From NCBI RefSeq assembly GCF_019655855.1, contig NZ_BPFX01000006.1, positions 124,001 to 188,000 of the forward strand: DNA of 64,000 nt, read 5' to 3'. A program made the position numbers and the translations under genes. Every line of letters begins with the position of its first letter. The first letter of the stretch is position 1. The notes under the pieces were generated by a model. It saw nothing but the letters and a program-made list of their open reading frames with translations. It ran no database searches and was not told the origin of the DNA. Below are positions 1 to 7,963 of the stretch, one piece after another. This stretch comes from Pseudomonas paralcaligenes. GTDB lineage: Bacteria > Pseudomonadota > Gammaproteobacteria > Pseudomonadales > Pseudomonadaceae.

Positions 1-60
1 TCCGGCGGCGCGGCGTGCTAGGGTCTGCTCCCGTGGCGGACTCGACAGAAAGGAGGCGAC

Positions 61-573
61 GTGTCCCACGACGACGATATCGACCAGCAGGCCTGGCAAC
101 TGCTGCTGGATCACCTGCAAGGCGCCACGCCGCAGCAGCGACACCTGTTCGCCGCCCGCAGCAACTACGACGGCAATCGCGACGCGCTGCAGTGGCTGGC
201 CGACGACCCGCGCACCGAGCGCGCCACCGCCCTGCTCATGTACTGGGCGCTGGGCGCGGAATTCCACGCCCAATACGCCACCGACGACGAAGTCCCCGGC
301 TGGGCCAGCGGCAGCCACCGCCTGATCCGCCAGATCGAGGAACGCTTCCTGGCCGGCTTCTACGCCACGGGCACGCTGTACTTCGACCCGCGCCACGGCC
401 CGGTGCCACCCGGCGACTACGCGGACGTGGAACAGAAGCGCCCCATCCCGCCGGCCATGCTGACCGCCGTCATGGGCAGCGAAGAGGTCGACCTCGACGA
501 CGAGGACTACGACGAAGGCCTGCCGATGGCCGTGGCCGAAGCCATCTGGGCGCTCTACCAGCAGGACCGGTGA
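61..573 (+). CDS. DUF4274-like hypothetical protein
   Basis: A 170-residue soluble acidic protein with no signal peptide or membrane segment. Residues about 25-95 carry the pattern of DUF4274 proteins: an NYD motif (RSNYDGN), a conserved LxWL stretch followed by DP, and an ATALLMYW segment. The function of DUF4274 is not known; such proteins are often encoded in accessory clusters. The start is a GTG placed 6 bases after a strong AAAGGAGG ribosome binding site; the weaker ATG-initiated frame beginning at position 15 is out of frame and has a shadow-like Arg/Pro-rich product. A TGCTAGGGT extended -10-like element lies at 16-24. The stop is 19 bases before the next gene, so the two are probably co-transcribed. 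The gene is complete although close to the window edge. Confidence 0.8.
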   Translation: MSHDDDIDQQAWQLLLDHLQGATPQQRHLFAARSNYDGNRDALQWLADDPRTERATALLMYWALGAEFHAQYATDDEVPGWASGSHRLIRQIEERFLAGFYATGTLYFDPRHGPVPPGDYADVEQKRPIPPAMLTAVMGSEEVDLDDEDYDEGLPMAVAEAIWALYQQDR

Positions 574-592
574 CGACCGGCCAGGAGGCGAC

Positions 593-3500
593 ATGAACCC
601 AGCCACACCCGCTCCCCGCATCCTACCCCTCGGCGACATCTGGCCGACGCTGCCGGGCGAGCTGCGCGACCGCTACCTGCGCACCGACGACGATGACGAA
701 CTCGACGAGGAAGACCTGGCCTACTTCCTCGAAGGCACCTGCCTCTGCTTCGAGGGCGACACCACGTTGACCGATCAGCAGTGGCAAGCGCTGCGAAACG
801 CACAGGAAACGACCCCGCTGCTGGTAGTCATCGGCGACCTGGCGTTCGCCGGCGATCCGCCGGAATGCGTGGTCACCGGCGACCTCGCCTGCGACGGCTT
901 CTTCCACCACAGCGATTCGAACCGGCTGGTCGGCGGCAAGATATCGGCGCGCCACTACGCCGCCTTCTTCGGCGGCGACGACGAGACCCTGCACCACGGC
1001 TTCCGGGGCACGCTGGACACGCCCCACGCGTTCCTCTGGTTCCACGACTGGCGCGACATCCGCCTGCCCGACGACTGCGTGGTGAGCTTCGTCTGCGACG
1101 GGCACCACTTCGAGGAGCCCGACCCGGCGGCCTGGTTCTACTGGTCCGAGGACCTGCTCGCCCTGCGCCCGGAGCTGTGCTATTCGCCGGGCTGCTGGAG
1201 CTCCGACGAGCCGCACTGGAACTTCGCTGCCATACGCAAGGTGCTCGACGCGGGCGAGTCGCTGTTCGTCGACGGCTTCGACCCCGCCTGCCTGCCGCTG
1301 GTGCGCCAGGCCGCCGATCACTTCCGCCAGCGCCAGTTCAAGGAGGCCTTCCTCGCCAGCAAGGCCGCCCTCGAACTGTCTCCCGGCTACATGCGCCCCT
1401 GGCGCGACGCCGGGCTGGCGCTGTACCGGGCCGACGCCCTGGAGCAGGCCATCCCCTACCTGGAGCGCGCCGCGGCGCTGATGCCCGAGCGCTACCCCAC
1501 CCTGCAGAACGAGGCCGTGGACGACCTGGCGCTGTGCGCCCTGCGCCTGGGCGATCTGGAGCGGGCCATCGACCTCGCCAGCAGCTCCCTCGAACGGATC
1601 ACCCACGACCGTGACAAGCGCCTCAAGGCCGTGCTCTACCGCGTGCGCGGCGAGTCCCGGCTGCGCCGCGGCGAACTGGAGCCAGCCCGCGAGGATCTGG
1701 CCAAGGCCGCCGACCTGCACTGGAACAGCGCCTTCTACCTCTGGCTGGCCGGCCTGGCCTGCCACAAGTTGGGCGACACCAAGGGCGCCAAGCAGTACCG
1801 CGGCCAGGCGGCCCGGCTCGACGCGCAATACGACCAGGACTTCGCCGGGCACGATGGCTCGGACTTCCGCTACAACCCGCCCGGCCGCGTCGACTGGGAG
1901 GCGCTGACGCTCGCCGACCTGCAGACGGAGCCGCAGGACGCCGACTACTGGCGCCGCTACCTGCGGCACAAGGCCTACGACAACCGCAAGAGCTTCCGCG
2001 CCATCCCGGCCGAATTCCTCACCCGCGACTTCTGCCTGGAAGCCATCGAGCTGTGCCCCGGCCGGCAGGACCACGGCGACATCTGGGTGGCCGAGTTCTT
2101 CCCCGAGGCGGTGTTCGACCGCGAGATCGCCGAGCGCCTGCTCGACTGCAGCGCCGCCAACCTGCGCCACGTGCCGCCGCGCCTGATCGACAAGGCACTG
2201 CTGCTGCGCGCCAGCCAGGGCAGCTACGACCCCACCCTGATCCCCGCGCAGCTGCTCGACGCCGAACTGTGCCGCCATCTGGTCGAGCGCCAGGTGCCGC
2301 CCGATGCCCTGCCCGAACCGTGGCTCGACCACGCGCTGTGCCTGCACGCCGTGCGCCACTGGAGCAACGCCATCGAGCACGTGCCGGGTCGCTTCCGCGA
2401 CGAGACCCTCTACCTCACCGCGCTGGCCCACGCCGACAGCGCCTGGTTCATCGAGAACCGCATCCCGGCGCCCTACCTCGAAGCCCGGATGCTGTGCCGC
2501 GCGCTGGACATCCACTTCGGCCTGATCCAGCAGTTGCCCGGCCGGCTGGTCGACGAAACGGTGTTCGCCCACGCCCATGCGCTCTGCCCGGACGAGGCGC
2601 TGTGGGCGCGGCTGACCGCCGAGCACGGCCCGCGCTTCCGCCACCACAGGACCAGCGCCCGGTGCGCCGAACACTGCTGGGCGGTGTTCTGGGACGAGGC
2701 GCTGATGCTCACCGAGATCGACAACCCGGACTACCACCTCTCGCCCTACGAGATCCCACCAGAGAAGTACACCCAGAAGATTGCCGACGCCGCCTTCAGG
2801 CGCGACCCGATCCACCTGTCCTGCATCCCGCGTCCGTTCATCACCCCTACGATGGCCGAACGCTTCGCCGGCCAGTACGCGGACATGCTCCACGACGTGC
2901 CGCTGGCCCTGCGCAGCGAACGCGTCTGCGCACTCGCCGCGCGCCACTCCTGGGACGAGGGCAAGTACTTCCGCCATGTGCCGCTGCGCTGGCGTGGCGT
3001 CGAGGCGTGCATCCAGGCCCTGAAGCACAGCCCGGACAACGCCGACTTCATTCCGCGCGAGCACCTGCACGCCGTGTTCGACCGCCTGATCGAACGCCAC
3101 GACGGCGAGTTCGCCCTCGGCTGGCTGTACTGCCAGCGCGGCCTGGGCGCGCTGGTGGGGGGCAATCTGGAGGCGGCGCTGGCCGACTTCGACCATGTGC
3201 TCGGCACGCCACAGCCCGCCAGGCCGAGCGGCCTGCTGGGCTCGCTGTTCGGCCGCAGGCCGGCGCAGACCGCCGACTTCGACGACGAGGACCGGGAGGA
3301 AGCGCGCTTCTACAAGGCCTGGGCCTTGCTGCGCCACGGCCGCCCGGCGGACGAGCTGCTGGCACGGCTCGACGAGGAACAGCGCGCCAATCTCGAACAC
3401 TTCGAGGTCGCCGAGCCCAGCGAACCCTGCGACTTCGACCAGGAGGGCTTCGAGCGCCGCCTGGAGGCCGCCGCCCAGCTCGGCCGTAGCGGCGACCACC

Positions 3501-4021
3501 GCAGCGCACATGACCTGGCCCGCGAAGCCGAGGCGCTGCTGCGCGAGGCCGGCCACTGCGATCATTACCTGTGGGCCGGCGTGCTCGACCAGCTGCGCTT
3601 CTTCACCGGGGAACTCGGCGAGCACGAGGAAAACCAGCGCCTGTGCCGGGAAATCCTCGAACGCCTGGGCGGCGTGCGGGACTGGCCCTACCTGGAGCGC
3701 GACAACCTGATCCGCGCGGCCCGCCGCGCCGCCCACAACACCCTGGCCTGGCGGCTCGCCGACTCGCCAGGGGCGGACGACCTCGCCCGGGCCGTCGAGC
3801 ACGCCCGCGCGACGCTGCACTTCGCGCCCATCGAGGGCGAGCAGGCCATCCTGCCCTTCTACGAGACCGCCGCCCTGGTGCTGCTGCGCGCCGCCCAGGC
3901 CGACCCGGCCCGCGCCGACGAGGCCCGCCGCTACCTGGCGCGCATCCGCGAGCACGGCCTGGTCGGCCGGGGCCTGGTGACCGACGCCGAGGTACTGGCA
4001 GCCCTGGAGCGCGAAGCGTGA
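593..4021 (+). CDS. Large TPR / helical-repeat protein of unknown function
   Basis: A 1142-residue soluble protein without signal peptide. Residues about 70-165 contain short Gly/Asp-rich turns (VVIGDLAF, VVTGDLAC) reminiscent of polymer-forming or beta-solenoid cytoskeletal proteins. Residues about 225-425 contain TPR-like helical hairpins. Residues about 465-830 hold roughly a dozen 22-27-residue units built on a pattern of hydrophobic-Pro, about ten residues, Cys, then Ala-hydrophobic, e.g. IPAEFLTRDFCLEAI, HVPPRLIDKALLLRA and HVPLRWRGVEACIQA. This resembles DUF4116-like repeats. A second TPR-like region fills the C-terminus. The ATG follows an AGGAGG site. It lies 19 bases after the DUF4274-like gene and overlaps the next gene by GTGA. 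A scaffold or protein-interaction role is inference; no enzyme motif is visible. Confidence 0.85.
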   Translation: MNPATPAPRILPLGDIWPTLPGELRDRYLRTDDDDELDEEDLAYFLEGTCLCFEGDTTLTDQQWQALRNAQETTPLLVVIGDLAFAGDPPECVVTGDLACDGFFHHSDSNRLVGGKISARHYAAFFGGDDETLHHGFRGTLDTPHAFLWFHDWRDIRLPDDCVVSFVCDGHHFEEPDPAAWFYWSEDLLALRPELCYSPGCWSSDEPHWNFAAIRKVLDAGESLFVDGFDPACLPLVRQAADHFRQRQFKEAFLASKAALELSPGYMRPWRDAGLALYRADALEQAIPYLERAAALMPERYPTLQNEAVDDLALCALRLGDLERAIDLASSSLERITHDRDKRLKAVLYRVRGESRLRRGELEPAREDLAKAADLHWNSAFYLWLAGLACHKLGDTKGAKQYRGQAARLDAQYDQDFAGHDGSDFRYNPPGRVDWEALTLADLQTEPQDADYWRRYLRHKAYDNRKSFRAIPAEFLTRDFCLEAIELCPGRQDHGDIWVAEFFPEAVFDREIAERLLDCSAANLRHVPPRLIDKALLLRASQGSYDPTLIPAQLLDAELCRHLVERQVPPDALPEPWLDHALCLHAVRHWSNAIEHVPGRFRDETLYLTALAHADSAWFIENRIPAPYLEARMLCRALDIHFGLIQQLPGRLVDETVFAHAHALCPDEALWARLTAEHGPRFRHHRTSARCAEHCWAVFWDEALMLTEIDNPDYHLSPYEIPPEKYTQKIADAAFRRDPIHLSCIPRPFITPTMAERFAGQYADMLHDVPLALRSERVCALAARHSWDEGKYFRHVPLRWRGVEACIQALKHSPDNADFIPREHLHAVFDRLIERHDGEFALGWLYCQRGLGALVGGNLEAALADFDHVLGTPQPARPSGLLGSLFGRRPAQTADFDDEDREEARFYKAWALLRHGRPADELLARLDEEQRANLEHFEVAEPSEPCDFDQEGFERRLEAAAQLGRSGDHRSAHDLAREAEALLREAGHCDHYLWAGVLDQLRFFTGELGEHEENQRLCREILERLGGVRDWPYLERDNLIRAARRAAHNTLAWRLADSPGADDLARAVEHARATLHFAPIEGEQAILPFYETAALVLLRAAQADPARADEARRYLARIREHGLVGRGLVTDAEVLAALEREA

Positions 4022-4437
4022 ACCCGGCCCGCTTCGAGGTGGAGGAAGTGTTCCACGGCGACGACGACGGCCTGCTGTGGCTGACCCTGGGCTATGCCTC
4101 CCCGCGCGATCCGCTCGACGTGCTGCACATCGCCTGCGGCCAGCCGACCGGCGTGGCCGAGCAGGACGCTCTCTATCTGGAAGGCAACGACCAGTCCCTG
4201 GCGGCGAGCGGTCAGGTGCTTGCCCTGGTCGCGCAGGCCGGCCGCGTCGAACTGCACCTGACACCGGCGGGAGCCGCCGCGCTCGGTCTGGCCGAACGGG
4301 TGGTCTTCGCCTTCGACCGGCAACCGGCGCTGTTCCGCCCGGCGGCGCTGCAACTGGCGCGCATAGCGGACTGCGGACAGGCCTGCATCCGGGTGGCAGC
4401 TGACGGGTGGCCCGAGGCCGAAGCGCATCGGGTCTAA
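4018..4437 (+). CDS. Small Imm10-like hypothetical protein
   Basis: A 139-residue protein that starts at a GTG overlapping the stop codon of the preceding gene (GTGA), a sign of translational coupling. The sequence alternates short beta-like segments: [10 protein letters not shown], then a GQV turn, then [15 protein letters not shown], then a run ending in LARI. This order (a Tyr-hydrophobic-Glu-x-xDQ segment, a hydrophobic strand, a strand with Leu-x-Leu, and a final LxxI) resembles the Imm10 immunity family. The match is by pattern only. No cognate toxin gene is visible downstream; the next gene is valS. It could equally be an accessory partner of the 1142-residue protein. Confidence 0.7.
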   Translation: MNPARFEVEEVFHGDDDGLLWLTLGYASPRDPLDVLHIACGQPTGVAEQDALYLEGNDQSLAASGQVLALVAQAGRVELHLTPAGAAALGLAERVVFAFDRQPALFRPAALQLARIADCGQACIRVAADGWPEAEAHRV

Positions 4438-4458
4438 ACCCGAGGGGCCGGTTTGCCT

Positions 4459-4464
4459 TATACT
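4459..4464 (+). promoter_or_regulatory. Possible -10 element of valS
   Basis: TATACT lies 42 bases upstream of the valS ATG in an otherwise GC-rich gap. No good -35 hexamer is found at 16-18 bases, so this is a weak call. Confidence 0.3.
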
Positions 4465-4505
4465 CGGCGGCTTTTCCGCTCAGCCGTCATAGGGTCCCGC
4501 CGCGC

Positions 4506-7337
4506 ATGGACAAGACCTACCAGCCGCACGCCATCGAAACTTCCTGGTACCAGACCTGGGAGCAGAACAACTACTTCGCCCCGCAGGGCTCCGGCGAGCC
4601 CTACACCATCATGATCCCGCCGCCGAACGTCACCGGCAGCCTGCACATGGGCCATGGCTTCAACAACGCCATCATGGACGCGCTGATCCGCTTCCGCCGC
4701 ATGCAGGGCCGCAACACCCTGTGGCAGCCGGGCACCGACCACGCCGGCATCGCCACCCAGATGGTGGTGGAGCGCCAGCTGGCCGCCGACGGCATCGCCC
4801 GCCACGACCTCGGCCGCGAGAAATTCCTGGACAAGGTCTGGGAGTGGAAGGAGCAGTCCGGCGGCACCATCACCCGGCAAATCCGCCGCCTGGGCAGCTC
4901 GGTGGACTGGTCGCGCGAGCGCTTCACCATGGACGACGGCCTGTCCGAGGCGGTCAAGGAAGCCTTCGTGCGCCTGCACGAGGACGGACTGATCTACCGC
5001 GGCAAGCGCCTGGTCAACTGGGACACCAAGTTCCACACCGCCATCTCCGACCTCGAAGTGGAGAACCACGACGAGAAGGGCCACCTGTGGAACCTGCGCT
5101 ACCCGCTGGCCGACGGCCACAAGACCGCCGACGGCAAGGACCACCTGATCGTCGCCACCACCCGCCCGGAGACCATGCTGGGCGACTCGGCCGTCGCCGT
5201 GCACCCGGACGACGAGCGCTACAAGGCGCTGATCGGCCAGTACGTCGACCTGCCGCTGGTGGGCCGGCGCATCCCGATCATCGCCGACGAATACTGCGAC
5301 CCCGAGTTCGGCACCGGCTGCGTGAAGATCACCCCGGCCCACGACTTCAACGACTACGAGGTCGGCAAACGCCACAACCTGCCGCTGATCAACATCTTCG
5401 ACCAGGACGCCGCGGTGCTGCCGGGCGCGCAGATCTTCAACATCGACGGCAGCGTCAACGCCCTGATCGACTCCGGCCTGCCCGCCGCCTACGCCGGCCT
5501 GGACCGCTTCGAGGCGCGCAAGCGCATCGTCGCCGACATCGAGGCCCTGGGCCTGCTGGAGAAGATCGACGACCACGCCCTGAAGGTGCCGAAGGGCGAC
5601 CGCTCCGGCACCGTGATCGAGCCCTGGCTGACCGACCAGTGGTACGTCTCCACCAAGCCGCTGGCCGAGAAGGCCATCGCCGTGGTCGAGAGCGGCGAGA
5701 TCCAGTTCGTGCCCAAGCAGTACGAGAACATGTACTTCAGCTGGATGCGCGACATCCAGGACTGGTGCATCAGCCGCCAGCTGTGGTGGGGCCACCGCAT
5801 CCCGGCCTGGTACGACCAGGCCGGAAACGTCTACGTCGGCCGCGACGAGGCCGAGGTACGCGCCAAGCACGACCTGGGCGACATCCCCCTGCGCCAGGAC
5901 GACGACGTGCTCGACACCTGGTTCAGCTCCGGCCTGTGGACCTTCTCCACCCTCGGCTGGCCGCAGCAGACCGACTTCCTCAAGACCTTCCACCCGACCG
6001 ACGTGCTGGTCACCGGCTTCGACATCATCTTCTTCTGGGTCGCCCGGATGATCATGCTGTCCACCCACCTGACCGGGCAGATCCCGTTCAAGACCGTGTA
6101 CGTCCACGGCCTGGTGCGCGATGGCCAGGGCCAGAAGATGTCCAAGTCCAAGGGCAACGTGCTCGACCCGCTGGACATCGTCGACGGCATCACCCTGGAC
6201 GCGCTGCTGGAGAAACGCACCAGCGGCATGATGCAGCCGAAGCTGGCCGAGAAGATCGCCAAGCAGACCCGCGCCGAGTTCCCCGACGGCATCGCCAGCT
6301 ACGGCACCGATGCCCTGCGCTTCACCTTCTGTTCGCTGGCCACCACCGGCCGCGACGTGAAGTTCGACATGGGCCGGGTCGAGGGCTACCGCAACTTCTG
6401 CAACAAGCTGTGGAACGCCACCAACTTCGTGCTGGAGAACACCGACGGCAAGGACTGCGGCGTCAATGACGAGCCGGTGGAACTGTCCGCCGTCGATCGC
6501 TGGATCATCTCCGCCCTGCAGCGCTGCGAGCAGGACGTCACCCGCCACCTCGACGCCTTCCGCTTCGACCTGGCGACCCAGGCGCTCTACGAGTTCGTCT
6601 GGGACGAGTACTGCGCCTGGTACCTGGAGCTGGTCAAGCCGGTGCTGTGGGACGAGACCGCCTCGGCCGAGCGCCAGCGCGGCACCCGCCGCACCCTGGT
6701 GCGCGTGCTGGAAGTGATCCTGCGCCTAGCCCACCCGTTCATGCCCTTCATCACCGAGGAAATCTGGCAGCGCATCAAGGCCCTGGCCGGCAAGGACGGC
6801 GCCACCCTGATGCTGCAGCCCTGGCCGGTGGCCAACGAGGCGCGGGTGGACGCCGGCGCCGAGGCCGACATCGCCTGGGTCAAGACCTTCATGCTCGGCG
6901 TGCGGCAGATCCGCGGCGAGATGAAAATCTCCATGAGCAAGCGCATCGACGTGGTACTGGCCAACGCCGGCACCGAGGACCTGCGCCGCCTGACCGAGTT
7001 CGAACCGCTGCTGAACAAGCTGGCCAAGTTCGAATCGATCCGCGTGCTAGCCGCCGGCGAGGAAGCGCCGATGTCCGCCACCACCCTGGTCGGCGACATG
7101 CAGGTGCTGGTGCCGATGGCCGGCCTGATCGACAAGGACGCCGAACTGGCGCGCCTGGACAAGGAAATCCAGCGCCTGGACGGCGAGGTCAAGCGGGTCG
7201 GCGGCAAGCTGGCCAACGAAGGCTTCGTCGCCAAGGCCCCGGCCGAAGTGCTCGACAAGGAACGCGCCAAGCTGGCCGAAGCCGAACAGGCACTGGCCAA
7301 GCTGGCCGAACAGCGCGAGAAGATCGCCAACCTGTAA
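4506..7337 (+). CDS. valS: Valyl-tRNA synthetase
   Basis: Class I aminoacyl-tRNA synthetase that charges tRNA-Val in the cytoplasm. The 943 residues match the usual bacterial ValRS length. Visible marks: the [16 protein letters not shown]-type signature near residue 40, a CP1 editing domain with [11 protein letters not shown] around residue 220, the KMSKS loop ([14 protein letters not shown]) near residue 545, an anticodon-binding helical domain, and the C-terminal coiled-coil arm rich in Lys/Glu/Leu from about residue 870. The frame stays open upstream to 4407, but the ATG at 4506 begins the conserved MDKTYQP sequence. A terminator follows immediately. In P. aeruginosa valS lies next to other genes, so the module on its 5' side looks accessory. 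Confidence 0.98.
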   Translation: MDKTYQPHAIETSWYQTWEQNNYFAPQGSGEPYTIMIPPPNVTGSLHMGHGFNNAIMDALIRFRRMQGRNTLWQPGTDHAGIATQMVVERQLAADGIARHDLGREKFLDKVWEWKEQSGGTITRQIRRLGSSVDWSRERFTMDDGLSEAVKEAFVRLHEDGLIYRGKRLVNWDTKFHTAISDLEVENHDEKGHLWNLRYPLADGHKTADGKDHLIVATTRPETMLGDSAVAVHPDDERYKALIGQYVDLPLVGRRIPIIADEYCDPEFGTGCVKITPAHDFNDYEVGKRHNLPLINIFDQDAAVLPGAQIFNIDGSVNALIDSGLPAAYAGLDRFEARKRIVADIEALGLLEKIDDHALKVPKGDRSGTVIEPWLTDQWYVSTKPLAEKAIAVVESGEIQFVPKQYENMYFSWMRDIQDWCISRQLWWGHRIPAWYDQAGNVYVGRDEAEVRAKHDLGDIPLRQDDDVLDTWFSSGLWTFSTLGWPQQTDFLKTFHPTDVLVTGFDIIFFWVARMIMLSTHLTGQIPFKTVYVHGLVRDGQGQKMSKSKGNVLDPLDIVDGITLDALLEKRTSGMMQPKLAEKIAKQTRAEFPDGIASYGTDALRFTFCSLATTGRDVKFDMGRVEGYRNFCNKLWNATNFVLENTDGKDCGVNDEPVELSAVDRWIISALQRCEQDVTRHLDAFRFDLATQALYEFVWDEYCAWYLELVKPVLWDETASAERQRGTRRTLVRVLEVILRLAHPFMPFITEEIWQRIKALAGKDGATLMLQPWPVANEARVDAGAEADIAWVKTFMLGVRQIRGEMKISMSKRIDVVLANAGTEDLRRLTEFEPLLNKLAKFESIRVLAAGEEAPMSATTLVGDMQVLVPMAGLIDKDAELARLDKEIQRLDGEVKRVGGKLANEGFVAKAPAEVLDKERAKLAEAEQALAKLAEQREKIANL

Positions 7338-7344
7338 GAGAACC

Positions 7345-7370
7345 GAGGCCCGCTGTTGCGGGCCTCGTTG
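7345..7370 (+). terminator. Intrinsic terminator after valS
   Basis: A perfect 9-bp stem (GAGGCCCGC / GCGGGCCTC) with a TGTT loop starts 8 bases after the valS stop and is followed by a short T-rich tail (GTTGCTTTC). The U-tract is interrupted, so efficiency is uncertain. Confidence 0.7.
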
Positions 7371-7376
7371 CTTTCG

Positions 7377-7604
7377 CTCTCCCTCCGGGAGGGGCTTTCC
7401 GTCGCACGGAGTTGCTTGTTGCACCCTCACCCCGGCCCTCTCCCGGAGGGAGAGGGAGCCCAAGTGAGTTCCGTGGAAAGTCTTCCCGGTCTGGGTCCCC
7501 GACTCCCCTCTCCCTTTGGGAGAGGGGTTGGGGTGAGGGGCTTTACGGCGACAAGGAGTTGCCTGTTGCGCGCTCACTTCAGCCCTTTCCCACAGGGAGA
7601 GAAC
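7377..7604. repeat. CTCTCCC-type palindromic repeats in the valS downstream gap
   Basis: The 296-base gap between valS and the next gene is almost filled by repeats. Two long units, 7423-7457 and 7502-7540, contain CCCTCTCCC facing GGGAGAGGG, each flanked on one side by a CCCTCACCCC (or its complement) tail. The tails point outward, making an inverted pair. A partial unit is at 7582-7603. A GGAGTTGC-TGTTGC segment is also duplicated (about 7409 and 7555). The same family recurs near 16.9 kb and 35.3 kb. No coding sequence is seen here. Confidence 0.75.
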
Positions 7605-7633
7605 AACATCTCCGTCCCTGCAAGGAGCACTCC

Positions 7634-7930
7634 ATGGAAACCAGCAAAACCCGCACCAGCTTCTACCGCCGCCTCTACGTGGCCTGGCTGGTCGACAGCG
7701 GCACGGCCGCCAGCGTGCCGGCGCTGATGGCCGCCACCGGCATGCCCCGGCGCACTGCCCAGGACACCCTGGCGGCGCTGGCGGAACTGGACATCGACTG
7801 CGCCTTCGTCCAGCACGACGGCGAGCGCAACAACGCCGGCCACTACCTGATCCGGGACTGGGGGCCGATCGACCGGCGCTGGGTGGAGGCGCATCTGGCG
7901 CAGATCAAGGCATTGCTCGGCTACCCCTGA
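7634..7930 (+). CDS. Small winged-helix-like protein
   Basis: A 98-residue protein. Residues about 25-75 form a probable helix-turn-helix: SVPALMAATGMPRRTAQDTL resembles a recognition-helix pair with a GMP turn, followed by a wing-like segment. The C-terminus is amphipathic (AHLAQIKALL). The ATG is preceded by AAGGAG at a good distance. The gene is separated from valS by the repeat-rich gap and ends 33 bases before the SLC13-type transporter, so the two may share a transcript. A DNA-binding role is inference from the fold pattern; the target is unknown. Confidence 0.75.
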   Translation: METSKTRTSFYRRLYVAWLVDSGTAASVPALMAATGMPRRTAQDTLAALAELDIDCAFVQHDGERNNAGHYLIRDWGPIDRRWVEAHLAQIKALLGYP

Positions 7931-7963
7931 AACAATCGTCCGGTATCGATGACGGAAGACGGC

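Noticed and set aside
623..4264. A 1213-codon open frame on the minus strand opposite the 1142-residue protein
   Set aside because: Long antisense open frames are expected in DNA with strong third-position G/C. The product is Gly/Ala/Val/Gln-rich without motifs, while the plus-strand frame has TPRs and a good ribosome binding site.
61..4437. Prophage or mobile element at the left edge
   Set aside because: No integrase, transposase, att-like repeat or structural phage gene is visible, and composition matches the rest.
7377..7604. CRISPR-like array after valS
   Set aside because: Repeats are palindromic, inverted and unequally spaced, with no regular spacers and no cas genes.
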